Positions 1 through 13,078 of a stretch of DNA of 64,000 bases are shown here, in pieces. Where the stretch lies: the NCBI GenBank assembly GCA_037176905.1, contig JBBBWG010029532.1, positions 1 through 64,000 on the forward strand, read 5' to 3'. This DNA comes from Azolla pinnata. Lineage: Eukaryota > Streptophyta > Polypodiopsida > Salviniales > Salviniaceae. Below the pieces are notes generated by a model. The model worked only from the letters and a program-made list of their open reading frames with translations. It did no database searches and had not been told where the DNA came from. A program made the position numbers and the translations under genes. Each line of letters begins with the position of its first letter. The stretch's first letter is position 1.

Positions 1-640
1 TCGCCATCACCACCATCACCACCATCACGTCGGATGTCTCTGATGCATGCGTTGTGGAGATGCATAATTCATGCAGCAGAAGCAGCAGCAGCACCATCAC
101 CACCACCACCACCATCATGATCATGATCATCGACAACATGATCATCACCATCATGATCATCAACAACATGACCATCACCCTCATGATCATCACCATCATG
201 ATCATGTCAAATGTCTCCGATGCATGTGTTACATAGATGTTGCATCTTCACCACCATGATCATCACTATCATCATCTTCACCACCATCATCATCATGTCA
301 TAAATCTCCAATGCACGTGTCATGGAGATGGATGACTCAGGCACCATCATCATCATCACGGTGCCGATGCACATGGCATGGAGATCCATGACTCAGGCAC
401 CATCATCACCATCGTCATCATGGTTCCAATGCATGAGTCCTTGGGATGGATGCATGACTCATGCAGCATCGCCATCATGGAGATGCATGCATGACCCATG
501 CATCCATCCAGATCCCATGCATCTACCCCACCGTCATCGTCATCGTCCTCGTCTGCTGCTTGCAATGTGGAGCCCTAATCATCGGCTGCATTCTGATTTT
601 GCTCCGCATGAATCGCTGCCGATTTAGCTAGCCACTCATG
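1..640. repeat. CAT/ATG-rich degenerate simple-repeat tract
   Basis: The window opens inside a long tract made of CAC/CAT/ATC trinucleotides mixed with ATGATCAT and ATGCATG palindromic words and loosely repeated phrases such as 'catggagatgcatgactcatgc'. All apparent open frames here (poly-His, poly-Met/Ile, poly-Thr) are by-products of the trinucleotide composition and lack any recognisable domain. The tract probably extends to the left of the window. It is similar in vocabulary to the array at 15.6-16.4 kb. No gene is supported here; from about 640 to 1074 the sequence becomes ordinary 5' flank of the protease gene. Confidence 0.8.
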
Positions 641-1074
641 ATTCCTTCCTCGCCGCTCGGATCGCCATTGCTCCAGGTTCATTGAATCTTTCAACGAGTT
701 CCCCCCTCCCCTGTCTTTATTTAATCAGAGCAAAGCTCTCTCTTTCTCCCGTGTCTCGCACTTTTGTTGGGATTTTAGTTTCTCGCAGTGATTTGCAGAG
801 TAGGGTTTTCTGAGAGGGGTTTGTTTCAGCTTCTTCTGGGCTTGCAGAAAGCTCACAGGCTGTTTCTTTCTGGCTTTTGGGTCTTTCTGCAAGCCCTTGG
901 ATTTCCTTCATTTGTTTTATTCTTTGGCCTGGTTCGCCATAACTGTGATAGATTGTCAAAGGTTTCGTAGAGAAATAGTTTCTTTCTTCGAGAAAACCAG
1001 GGTTTTTTGGTTAAAACTCCAAGAATCTTGAGAAAAACACAGTGTTTTGGGGTGCTGTTAGGTTCCGAACAACC

Positions 1075-2900
<1,826 letters not shown>

Positions 2901-3287
2901 CCAAAAGACCATCGACAAATCAAACCAATCACATGTAACATATTCGCCGAGCTCGAAGTTTGGATTGATGTGTGTGCCATGTACATTCATTTGATTTGTT
3001 TGGGACTACGTTTCGTCTTAGGAAGTCAAAATTGTTTTACAAGCAGTGTGGAATGCTGAGATGTATTTGTGGTAGAAGAAATGGAATTCTCATTGGTATT
3101 CTCTCCAAGCGTTCCTGAGCAAACTGTGGTCAATCTTTGATATCTACATGAATGGATAGATAAGGGTCTCAAAGTATCTTTGTGTACTACAATGTCCACT
3201 TTTGCATTACAGTTTGAATGCATATAAAGCATGTACTGTTATATAAGTCACTATGATTCATCACAAGTTCACAAAACTATGCTTCAT
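2901..3287. other. Short convergent intergenic gap
   Basis: This 387-bp stretch separates the tail-to-tail protease and PPR genes and must hold both 3' ends. No further feature is visible. Confidence 0.6.
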
Positions 3288-5597
3288 TCATTCAAGTCCT
3301 ATGTTTGACATCAAGACATACATAGAGGCTCGATCTGGATGCAGATGCACTAAATTATGACAGGCTAAATTCGCAAGCTGTAAATTGCCTTGAATCAGAC
3401 ACCCACCTAACAGACATAAGCAAACATCCGAATCAGGCTGCATCGGCATGTTCGCTAGAACGTTTCCAGCTCTTCCGAAATCTCCAGCACGCGCAAGAAG
3501 ATCTACGATATTGACGTAATGCTTCATCTCGGGAGGTATCTGATACATGCCAATCATCGACTCGAAGCATCTCAGACCCTGCTCGACGAGGCCAGCGTGA
3601 CTACATGCTGATACGAGAGATGTGAACGAAGCTTCTGTCGGGGCGTTGGCTTCAGCCTTCATGTGCTCGAACATTCGCAAGCTTTCATCGCCCGTTTCGC
3701 CTCTTGCGGAGCCAGCGATGCATGCATTCCAGGCTACGACATCAGGCCGAGGAAGTCCATGAGCGACGGCGATCGCATCGGCTACGTCTGAATCGTCGCT
3801 GTAGGCACCGATGAGCGAAGTTGCGAGGGAAGGATCCGAATCCAGCCCTGCAGAGAGGCAGTCGAAATGAAGCCCCTTGCAGGTGTCTAGGCTGCCACTC
3901 TCATGGCAAGCCTGTAATACACAAACCAAGGTGCAGGCATCGACAAGAACCCCTTCATTCCTCATATCTCTGTACAAGTCCAAGGCCTTGTCCCCTCGAC
4001 CGTGCTCGGTGTAGGTCGAGAGCATCGCATTCCACGTCGCTGTGCAGTTGTCGTAGTCAAGCAAGCCTCCGAGGAAAACACTCGCTGCGTCGAGCAGATT
4101 CCCCAGCTTTCCGTAGAGGCTGATCAGCGTGGTGCGGACAAACTTGTCGGAGTCGATACCCTGCTTCTGCGCATCGGCGTGGAGAGCACGTACCACATCT
4201 GGCAGCATTCGGCATCGGCACGCCGGTCCATTCGCATCATCATCATCATCGGATTCGAGTTTGCCTAAGAGCATTCCACATGCACGGAGAGCTGCGACGG
4301 CAGTGCGATGGTTGGGGCTTACACCTTCGCGATGCATCGATCTGTAAAGCTGTAGAGCCCTCTCCCCATCCCCGATTTCGGCATACAAGCCAATCATCGT
4401 CGTCCAGGAGACGACATCGCGACGATGATGATGATGATGGGCACTGCAGAAAACATTCTCGGCGTCGGCGATCGCCACGGCTTTCCTGTACATGCTCACG
4501 AGCGCATTCGAGATGAAGGCATTCGACGATGCCGAGCCCCTCTTCCGGATATCGGCATGTAGAGCTCTCCCGACTTCCAGGAGCAGCGACGGCGGCAACA
4601 ACTTCTGTTGCTGCTGGTGCGATTGGATATGGCACTTCTCCGAAGCATTTCCGCATGCTCCGAGGGCGCAGACCAGCGTTCGTTCGTTGGGCGTTACACC
4701 TCGGCGCTGCATCTCCGCAAACGCCAGCAAGGCTCTCTCTCCCTCATCGTTCTCGACATACGCCGAGAGCAGCGCTGTCCACGGCACGACATCGGGTAGA
4801 AGCAAGGCACGGAATGCCTCCTCGGCATCGCGAAGCTCGCCATGTCTGGAGTAGGCGCACAAGAGGCTCGTCCCCACCGCGGGATGCAAAGCGGCGGCAT
4901 CGTCGTCGCCGCCGCCGCCGCATCTTCTTCGCGCATCTGCGTGCAAGCCCCGAACGATTTCCAGAAGAGAATCCCTGTGCAAAGAAGCTGCTTCGGTGCG
5001 CGGCGGAGAAGAACAGGCTCGCAGCGCGAGGACGAAGGAGTCGGCGTTAGGCTCGATCCCGCCCTGGCATTGCATGTGTGCATAGAGAAGCAGAGCTTTG
5101 TGGCCTTGCCCCTGGCCCAGGTACGCCGAGAGCATCGCATTCCAGAGCGCCACATCTCCGTGCCCTCGCCGTCGCGCCGAAGCCGAGGCCTCGAAGAAGA
5201 AGAAGAAGGAGAAGAAGAAGACGTGCTCTGCCTCTGGGAGGGATCCGCAGCTGCCATACATGCTGACCAGGGCGGTGGCGACCAAGGCGTTGTGGCGGTG
5301 GTCGTCGTTGTCGGAGCCGGAGGCAGAGGAGGACAAGAAGAAGCCTCTCCTTCGAGCTTCGCCATGGATGCTCCGGCCTAGATGGAGGTCCCGGAGCTTA
5401 GCGCAAGCTTGGAGGAGGGCCACGAGCGCGTATCGGTCTGGAAGTTGTTGTTGTTGTTGTTGTTGTTGGGCTCCGCCATCGCCGCTCTTCGTGGAAGCGT
5501 AGTAGTAGTAGGCTTGCAGGAGGGCGGCAGCGGAGGGGTGGGATCTGAGCGCAGAGGAGATGATGTTGCGGGAGGAGGTGGAGGCTGAGGACGGCAT
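3288..5597 (-). CDS. Intronless PPR protein (PLS-type with partial E region), about 769 aa
   Basis: This is a single uninterrupted frame with repeated pentatricopeptide motifs in PLS-like order. Examples are 'DVALWNAMLSAYLGQG', 'DVVPWTALLSAYVEND', 'DVVSWTTMIGLYAEIG', 'TATWNAMLSTYTEHG' and 'DVVAWNACIAGSARG', each followed by a 35-residue partner ending in '..ACG/ACS'. The C-terminus resembles the E1/E2 region (HYVNIVDLLARAGDFGRA ... YVLMSNIGLE) but stops there, with no complete E+ or DYW domain. PPR proteins bind organellar RNA and act in editing, splicing or stability. The frame stays open to 5795, but that extension is poly-Phe from a GAA/TTC run and looks like 5' UTR, so the Met at 5597 was chosen; the N-terminus could still be a targeting peptide. 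Homopolymer tracts (Gln8, Phe-rich, His5, Asp5, Gly4) interrupt the helical repeats. The locus is clearly more GC-rich than its surroundings. Target RNA unknown. Confidence 0.9.
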   Translation of the reverse strand: MPSSASTSSRNIISSALRSHPSAAALLQAYYYYASTKSGDGGAQQQQQQQQLPDRYALVALLQACAKLRDLHLGRSIHGEARRRGFFLSSSASGSDNDDHRHNALVATALVSMYGSCGSLPEAEHVFFFSFFFFFEASASARRRGHGDVALWNAMLSAYLGQGQGHKALLLYAHMQCQGGIEPNADSFVLALRACSSPPRTEAASLHRDSLLEIVRGLHADARRRCGGGGDDDAAALHPAVGTSLLCAYSRHGELRDAEEAFRALLLPDVVPWTALLSAYVENDEGERALLAFAEMQRRGVTPNERTLVCALGACGNASEKCHIQSHQQQQKLLPPSLLLEVGRALHADIRKRGSASSNAFISNALVSMYRKAVAIADAENVFCSAHHHHHRRDVVSWTTMIGLYAEIGDGERALQLYRSMHREGVSPNHRTAVAALRACGMLLGKLESDDDDDANGPACRCRMLPDVVRALHADAQKQGIDSDKFVRTTLISLYGKLGNLLDAASVFLGGLLDYDNCTATWNAMLSTYTEHGRGDKALDLYRDMRNEGVLVDACTLVCVLQACHESGSLDTCKGLHFDCLSAGLDSDPSLATSLIGAYSDDSDVADAIAVAHGLPRPDVVAWNACIAGSARGETGDESLRMFEHMKAEANAPTEASFTSLVSACSHAGLVEQGLRCFESMIGMYQIPPEMKHYVNIVDLLARAGDFGRAGNVLANMPMQPDSDVCLCLLGGCLIQGNLQLANLACHNLVHLHPDRASMYVLMSNIGLE

Positions 5598-7113
5598 GAG
5601 GAGAGGAGCCCCGCCATAGCAGCACTGCTGCAGATCAGATCGGTGGAGAAAGAAAGAAGGGTGGAACGAAAGAAAGAAAGAAAACAGGGGAAAGAAGAAG
5701 AAGAAGAAGAAGAAGAAGAGAGGGAGGAGGAACAGGGGAAGCAGGTTAGGACACTGTTGAAAGGCACAAAAATGTGGGGGACAAATAGCGCACAATGTTC
5801 ATTCACAAACAAAAAAACCAATGCACTACAATACAATGTTCATTCACATACGCGCGCACGTACATACGACCATACCTACGCGTATACATACGGATATACA
5901 TTCGCACAGTTGACTACATGCATTCGCATAACTAGTGATCATCGCACTGATCCGGAGCCACGACTACAAAGCCGGCCCACCGTCGCACTCATCCGAAAGC
6001 CACGAGTGTATGCATAACCCACGATCATTGCATTGATCCGGAGCCTCGAGTGTACAAAACTGGCCATCCTCCCACTGATCCCGTGCCTCGAGTCTGATTT
6101 GAGTATGCACTTCGCAATACACTTTTGCATCCGCAAGTGCTGCCATGGGCTTCCTGCCCGCCGAATCCGAGGCCTCCGACATCGATCATCGACACGGCTG
6201 CTATTGCCGTACGTACAATCCATCCCGCTCGGCCCTTCAGGGAAACGCTCGAAGGCTGGTTATGGCTCACACTGCCCTCGCAATGTGCCCCGTTTGAGGC
6301 GGTCACTCGATCCACGGAGACCCTCCCGAGATTCCATTCTGCGTCCTTATTGATGCGGAGGAGCTGGAATCTCTTTCATATACGCTACGAGCCTGCTTCC
6401 GATCGCATCGGCGACAACTGCATTGCATGCATGCACATCGATCCGACAGTTTTTCCATCGATAATCGATCGACAAGTCGAATGCGGTGACAGACAGAACC
6501 GACCGCGGTGGAATTACTCGAGTCGACTGGGAAATCGATACCGCGCGCCCAGCGAGAACATTCTTCGTGCGATCCAACACCACCTAGCCGCTGTACATTT
6601 TGGACGATCGCGACTTACCGCATATGTGTATGTAACTCCTTTTTCTACTACAAATAATAAGATCACTGCTCGTGTGAATTCCGATGCAAGAACGAATGGC
6701 TAGCGGCGCTCGTTTAAGGACGGGATCGTTCGTTTCCCTCCTCATCGCCTCTATACATGCCACAGCAAGTTCCGGCAAGTATACGAAATACGTTGCGACA
6801 TGCCGCTACATGGGGCAGAATTCAACACAAATATACGATTTGTATGCCAGGTATACGATTTGTACGCCAGGACCGGACAGCGCTACATGCTATACGCCAC
6901 AATACGATACGTACGCTAGAATACGCCAAACTACATGGAAACGCACAAAACGCAAAAAGCCCCAAAAAAAAGACGGCTCTCACGGACACAAATCTACGGT
7001 GTATACTCCTCAAATATACGGCGTACACGCCACAAATATACGTATGCTATACGTATTCCTCTCCTCTGTTTTCCTCTTTTCTTCTTCGCAGTTCATTGTT
7101 TCTGGCCATAGCC
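5598..7113. other. Divergent intergenic region between PPR and MinE genes
   Basis: It contains the GAA run that is CT-rich 5' leader on the PPR strand (about 5640-5720), an alternating TACG/CGTA-rich stretch (about 5845-5910), a tandem repeat at 5944-6110 (listed separately) and another TACG-rich patch at about 6780-7045 just upstream of MinE ('atacgatttgtatgcc', 'tacgccag' and variants). No coding frame in it shows a recognisable domain. Confidence 0.6.
5944..6110. repeat. Degenerate tandem repeat, about 42-bp unit, roughly 4 copies
   Basis: Successive units begin 'cactgatccggagccacga', 'cactcatccgaaagccacga', 'gcattgatccggagcctcga' and 'ccactgatcccgtgcctcga'. Alternate units match best, which gives an 86-bp double period. 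Confidence 0.6.
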
Positions 7114-9515
7114 ATGGAAGCTTACACCAGCAGCCGGTCATCAGCATCAGCATCAGCGTCTCGGCCCTCTTCGCCGTCCCCCACTGCAGGCTTCCTCCAC
7201 TCCTCCGCTGCTCTCTGGCCTCCTTCTTCGCACAGCTCGGTAAGCGGAACCCCAGTCAGAAGAACAGAGAGAACGAACCTGTATGATCTACACCTTGTGC
7301 TCTTTCGTTTCGCCGGTTTTTTCCTTCTTTTCTTTAATCTTTTTTTCTTTTCTCCTGTCATGTTTTGTGCTTCTCGTCGACCAAGACTGCGTATTCCTGC
7401 GTAGATCTGGTTTGTGGGGAAGATGGTCCTTCATACTGCCCCCCCCCCCCCCATACGTCAGTTGAGCAAGAAGAAAGATAGGGGAGAAAAGGCCTAAAAT
7501 GAACGATGTAGCTCATGTGTCATACATTCCGTTACAGAGGCCGCATTCTTGGTTCTGAGATTTGAACCCCCAGCTGGGTGCAGCTCAGCTCCCCAAGCTC
7601 ATATCTGCGTTTATGTGGTTAAAATGCAAAAGAATAGATTTTGAACTAGAAATGGTATGTTAAACATGTAGAATCTCAAAAAAATGGAATCCACGCTATG
7701 AAAGCAGCAGAGAGAAAGAAAGAAATTAGAGTACACAGAACAAAATGGTCGGCATCAACTAACATATACTTCCCACGTATATCATATTCATAGCAATTCA
7801 AATCCATTAAGCTCATAGTTTGCATGTCCTAGGGTTTTTATTGTAACCGAAACATGTCATTAAAGGGTGTAAGGGGGGTAAAATAGCCAACACGATCAGG
7901 ATAAAATAGCCGACATGGGCAGAAAGAAGTAGGTAAAATAGCCAACATGGTCAGGATAAAGTTGACTATTTTGTGTGTGTATTATCATATCCATAGGCAA
8001 CTGAAGCCATCGGGTCCATACTATGCATGTCCTACCGTTTTATCATAACTGGAAAACTCGTCAGTGATTTGTGCCACAGAGGTAATGGGTAGAGAACACA
8101 AAGAACAAATCTTGAGTTATGGGTTAAAAGCATCTCTATTAACATGCTTTTTGCACAAGTCAAATCCTTGGTTTGGCTGCGTTGTGATTGATGGTTTTGG
8201 GGAATTCCAATCATTTCATTCAGCATTTCGATGGTGCTTGGGTTTTCTCTGATAGGTTTCTGAAGCATTGACACTCCAAGCCTTCTTCTTTAGAAAGGGA
8301 TTTGCATAATAGTTACCTCATGCATTAGAAAATCTTGATGCCTTGGGTCTTATGATTCGCCGTTTGGCTTGCCATATTTCACATAAACTTCACAAGGAAA
8401 GAATCCCATGGAACTTGTTTAAATTCCATTCTCTGATGAATGCCAAGCTTTTGTCTGATAAATTAATGGGTTTGTGTCTTTGTTCTGTTAAAAAGCGTGA
8501 GAGAGTGGTAATGTTTGGTTCTTATGCGATTCTTAACACGTTTTCGGGTTGAACACACATTGAATGTATGATTATGTGCATTGCGGGCAACTAACTAGTA
8601 TAGTTCGTCTTGCCGCATGAGCGGGATCTTGCTTGGAATCATTGATTAGTGTTTGCACAATAGCACTTGTTTTGAACAAGAATCTCTAGTATGATGACAT
8701 TATTATTTGGAGGAATGAGGCTCTTCCTATGTCAATGGAAGCAGGAATGTAATTGTAGAATGTATGGATTGAATTACCAGGGTGCCTGACCTTGTCCTTA
8801 CAGAGTGTTAAATCAACGTATTCAGTAGTTTCTCTTCTAGTTAGTTTCGTGAATTGCTTTTTGCTTGTTGATCTTTAGTGATTGCACAGATGCCTAAGCA
8901 TTTAATGGCATCAATGTTTTACCTTATACATCTTCCTGCTAAAGCTTCAGGGCTTTTTAACCCACAATTCAGGTTCGGGGACAGCTCAAGTATCTTTCAG
9001 CATCTTCACACAAAGGCTGCGCGTATAGCAAACCGAGCCTGAAATGTAGGTCGACCCAGCGTGATTACGGCAACATTCCAGGTCTAAGTTTATACGACGA
9101 GCAGGACAGAGAAGGCAGTTTCTTTGAGCGCCTTCATCGGGCATGGAGGATCCTTTTCCCAGGGCCGAGTGCGAAACACGTGTCGAACGCCGAGATCGCC
9201 AAGCAGAGGTTGAGGATGATCCTGATATCGGACAGGTGCGAAATCAGCGACATGGCCAAGCAGAAGATCGTGAACAACGTCGTGGGCGCGCTGTCGAGCT
9301 TTGTGGAGATAGAATCCGAAGAGAAGGTCCAGCTCAACGTCTCCGCCGATCCCGACCTGGGAACAGTATATTCCGTCATCGTACCAGTCCGCCGCGTGAA
9401 GGCGGAGTATCAAGAATATGGCGAGAATCTGCGGGATTTCCAATATGGAGATTCGTTTGGAACGGTGAGAGCTCTCAATTTGAGGTTCGAGCGCGTGGAC
9501 GATGGAGTGGAATGA
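7114..9515 (+). CDS. MinE: Plastid division topological specificity factor MinE, 2 exons, 222 aa
   Basis: Exons are 7114-7239 (42 codons) and 8973-9515 (181 codons), joined in phase 0 by a 1.7-kb intron. Exon 1 encodes a Ser/Ala-rich, acid-poor leader that looks like a chloroplast transit peptide. Exon 2 carries the MinE domain: 'ERLHRAWRILFPGPSAKHV' then 'NAEIAKQRLRMILISDR' (about residues 93-130), followed by the dimerisation region ending '..VLQLNVSAD..'-like with 'VQLNVSADPDLGTVYSVIVP'. In bacteria and plastids MinE binds MinD and restricts FtsZ-ring placement to mid-organelle; plant MinE is nuclear-encoded and imported. The C-terminal extension after the domain (to residue 222) is typical of plant forms, and total length is close to the Arabidopsis protein. 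Neighbours are unrelated. The assignment is firm; the exact N-terminus rests on the exon-1 leader. Confidence 0.92.
7439..7452. repeat. Poly-C run (about 14 C) in MinE intron
   Basis: A homopolymer C tract lies about 200 bp behind the MinE splice donor. Similar C or G runs occur at about 23493-23506, 24365-24380, 26453-26464, 26498-26507 and 28231-28239. Confidence 0.9.
7877..7965. repeat. Short tandem repeat in MinE intron
   Basis: Two copies of 'ggtaaaatagccaaca' followed by 'tcaggataaa', about 56 bp apart, with a third partial copy between them ('ataaaatagccgacatgg'). Confidence 0.6.
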
Positions 9516-11097
9516 TCGGCCCGTTGTAATGTACATGATGGGATTTTTGTATGCTGAGAATTTGAAACCGCTGATATGGTTAGTAGCATTATCATCATCA
9601 CTGTGGTTGTTGCACTGCTGACCCAGAATTATCATTACTACCGATGCAATTGCCATTGTATATACACACACATGTGGAACTTTGTAACTATGGCTCTTAG
9701 ATTACCGCACAATGCATGGGGGATGTTCATGGATCATCGCTGAGGCAATTTTGGGCAGTTATGTTCCTCAATGGCCGAAAGGCGCATGAATTGTATATAC
9801 CAATGGGGTGCTCATTCAAGACCGTTCTAGCTAATCTATCTACAGTTGGTAGCATCAGGCAGCAATGCGCAGCTATGGTATCGGCGGATCTCTAATACTG
9901 AAAGATCTATCGATGATCAACGTAATTAGACGACGATCATGTTGTCGCTATTTTATCACTACTAAGTTTCAAACCCAGTTAGTTAATCGGCCTCTAATTA
10001 TAGAGTAATCAATGTGGAAAGCGCTGTTCTAACTGCACGATCATGAGAAGAGCTCTTCTAAATTAACCAGGGTTTTGCTGTAATTAGGGCTAATTTCTTT
10101 CCATTAGTACTGATCGTTTCAAACACTGCTTAATTTAATCGGCCTCTAATTATATGCATCAAACCAATCAGCGGAGCTCCTCAATATTCCCTGCAAAACG
10201 CTTCGATTCCTTCATATAAATTTTTCTTCGTGATTGAAAAGCGGCCGATTGGAGTTACCCAAATCTGCAGCTCATCACAAATTTTACGTGGCCCAATTCC
10301 TGCTCATTATGCTAAAGTGTCGTAAATTAGAAAGTGGAAGTCTAATTCAAGCCAACACATGACACACGTGAATTACACGCAGTTTTTTTTTGCAAGAATT
10401 GACACAACTTGCTTGCTTGGATCATCGAGAAATTCATAACCACTCACATCATAAAGGGCGTATGACAGTGAAGTAATCAGATAATTTTCAAGTCTCTTTT
10501 AACCACCCTAATCATGAAGGCATTTAATCAATCAAGTAATTTGGACACAGCCCGTAGAGTACTCCTGATCGCAGCAGGATTTTTGGTCTTAAGAAAAAGA
10601 AAGGTTAAACAAGGATTAAGCAGCTAGTTAATTACCTACCCAAATCTGCATATTCAAGGCTAGTTGATCGACAGCCAATTAGTATAGATGATCTGACGCA
10701 ATATTACAGACAGTAGTATAAGACGGTATGCCTATAGCTAATTGTGGCAGGTTATGAGCAAATTAAGAGATTAGTGCAGATAATTTGATTGTGGTCCGAA
10801 TTACAAACAGTGCTTATGCATTAATCCTTGCAATTATATGCCAGCACTGTGGATCGTTGCTAATATCACTTTGCGGATCGTCTCTAATTCACCGATTGCG
10901 AGCGCATCCTCCTGCATTTGATCACAACATGATTATAGGAAATGCAATGATTATACAGTTTTAATATTGCTTCTAATTATCTCGTGTTAAGGATCATGGA
11001 TTGAGCTGCTGATCAAATCACAAATCACACGAAGAATTACCAGCTCATTTAAACCTAACCATATTGCACTAATTAGAGTATAATTAGTAGACGTTAT
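9516..11097. other. Convergent intergenic region, AT-rich and rich in CTAATT/AATTAG words
   Basis: This 1.6-kb stretch separates the tail-to-tail MinE and bHLH-like genes. Words such as ctaatta, aattag and gattag recur on both strands. No long or recognisable coding frame and no clear RNA gene is visible. It must contain the 3' ends of both genes. Confidence 0.55.
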
Positions 11098-12972
11098 TCA
11101 TCTAATTACCGAGTCAGCTCTGCACGCTTCCAGCTCGATCAGCTCGCCATGGCTCGCCACATTCATGCGATCGAGCAGAAGGCCGAGATCAGATTCCAAG
11201 GCAAGGATGAGGCCTGTGATCAAGCCATCTCTCTTGGCACAGCGCACACGCAAACGAAGCTCGCCGCAAGGCATAAACGATACATGCACCTGTTGAAGAT
11301 CATAAGGCTCGCACGGATTACGTAATTATTTGGGCGAATTCTATGCAGATCAATGCAGTGTTGATCGGCGCATGGATATTTCAGATTAGATTTGTATTAA
11401 AGAACTTAGGAAAGAAAGATAGATCAACGTCTTCTAATTAGATCCACATTGGCCCATCGAGACAAAAGATACAACAGTGGGATGTGTACCCACTCATCCA
11501 AAGTACAAAAAATTAAAATCAAAACAAAGAAGATCAGATAAAGGATTGAATGTGTTGTTGTACTAGATCATGTCAATGCCATGCATATTTATATATATAA
11601 CATCACAAATCTAGTACAATACCAGTACCACCACCACCATCATCATCAACAACAACAACAATTAACAACAACAAGAAGACATTATATGCAATATGTAACA
11701 GCTATACTATATGCAGTGCGACATACCATGGTACTACTGTATTATTATATGCAAATATACAATTTATTTGGTCATACCATGGGAAGCTGTTCGACTAATT
11801 CAACTGATGCAGCATGATTATCCGGCGCATGACTTTGACCCAGATTATCGCTGTTAATAATTTGCTTCTCGATTCTCCCCTTCAAACCGTCGATGTCCCT
11901 CCGTATGTCTGCCAAGTACTCCCGATACATGTATATAGTGCTGGCGACGATATTATAATCGATATGATCGCTACCTGTTTCGCTACTCTCCAATTCCTGC
12001 GAAATATTGACCAAAATGCCGGAGGCAGCCGTCAACAATTAGGCATCTTCAATCCAGCAATGCAGCAATTGTCAGAATGCACAAGCTATCTTATATATAG
12101 ATCATGTAGCTGTATTTATTGATTCAAGATTTTAGGTTATAATTCAACTAGTAATATCAAATTATACATACAGTTATAATGGCAATCGGCCCTATAATTA
12201 TAAGCCCTTTGTGATATAATTTGCACCAATATTATTTGCTACTAGTGCAGCAAATAATCTGTACCTTTCTATAAGCTGATCGGGATCGTATAAGTCGTCT
12301 CCTCACAAATCGCAATCGCTTCGAAATGGACTGGAATAGTCCGCGAGTTGCCGTACTATCTAAGCCTCGACGATCGTTGCCCGCTGCGTTAATTACGTCG
12401 AAATCCGGCAATATCGAACTGATGCGACGACTCTTGATCTTCTTCGACTTCTTCTTGCACCGGAATTGTGTCATATTGATCGGTAGATAATTCGTCGTCT
12501 GATCTGGAGGGCCGCAATATTTTGCAGGATTAATATCGATCATATCCTCAATATGTTGTTGACATGATATTGTCAATGTAGTGTGATGATCAGTGGCCAT
12601 ATTACAATTATCAGCACCAGCTCCCTGATCCTCAAGCGGTTGCACCTGCACTAGCTGATCAAGCATTAATGTTGTCGAATAATTATATTCAGCTTGCCAG
12701 CTGATCTGGATCGACGATGCAGGATCAACTGCACCATCATCATTGACACCAAAATAATCATAGCCTAATTGACTTACAATAGAGTTTAAGGGGCTGAATA
12801 TCATCGATGAACTAGCTGAATCGCCATCTTCATTAGCATCATCGACGTTCCCATCGTCGTCGTTAAAACTATCAGCATCTAATTGAGAACTAGAGGCATC
12901 AGAATCATGATGAGCTGCATCCGCCGCATGAGAAACAGAAACCTCGTCGACGAGATCCGGGATAATGGCCAT
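11098..12972 (-). CDS. Divergent bHLH/ACT-like transcription-factor relative, 3 exons, 372 aa
   Basis: Exons on the minus strand are 12972-12265, 11996-11778 and 11289-11098; all junctions are phase 0 with GT..AG borders. The N-terminal third is acidic and Ser/Asp-rich, a possible activation region. A basic stretch (CKKKSKKIKSRR) follows, then 'FQSISKRLRFVRRRLIRS', which lines up with the basic region and helix 1 of bHLH proteins. Exon 2 supplies a helix-2-like segment ('VASTIYMYREYLADIRRDID' then GLKGRIE). Exon 3 is a good match to the ACT-like C-terminal domain of plant bHLHs such as ICE1/AMS ('LRLRVRCAKRDGLITGLILA'). The invariant Glu that contacts the E-box is not seen in the basic region, so DNA binding may be lost or altered. 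Identification rests on domain order plus splice consistency and is tentative for the bHLH part, stronger for the ACT-like part. Confidence 0.68.
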
Positions 12973-13047
12973 GCTATATATATAAGTACAGTTGTCGATG
13001 CGCGGATCAGAAAATTAAGCCTAAAAATGCTAGATAATATTGCAGGC

Positions 13048-13078
<31 letters not shown>

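Noticed and set aside
54-389. Poly-His, poly-Met/Ile and poly-Thr open frames on both strands
   Set aside because: They follow from the CAT/ATC trinucleotide composition in every frame and contain no domain.
5939-6703. Overlapping frames of 70-190 codons left of MinE
   Set aside because: They overlap on both strands, have no motif and cover a tandem repeat.
7550-7605. tRNA-like T-arm on the minus strand (gggttcaaatct)
   Set aside because: The box-B-like word is good, but no acceptor, D-arm or anticodon arm could be paired around it. A decayed tRNA-derived SINE is possible but not supported.
8032-8552. Frames in the MinE intron
   Set aside because: No domain and no splice partners; intronic by the MinE gene model.
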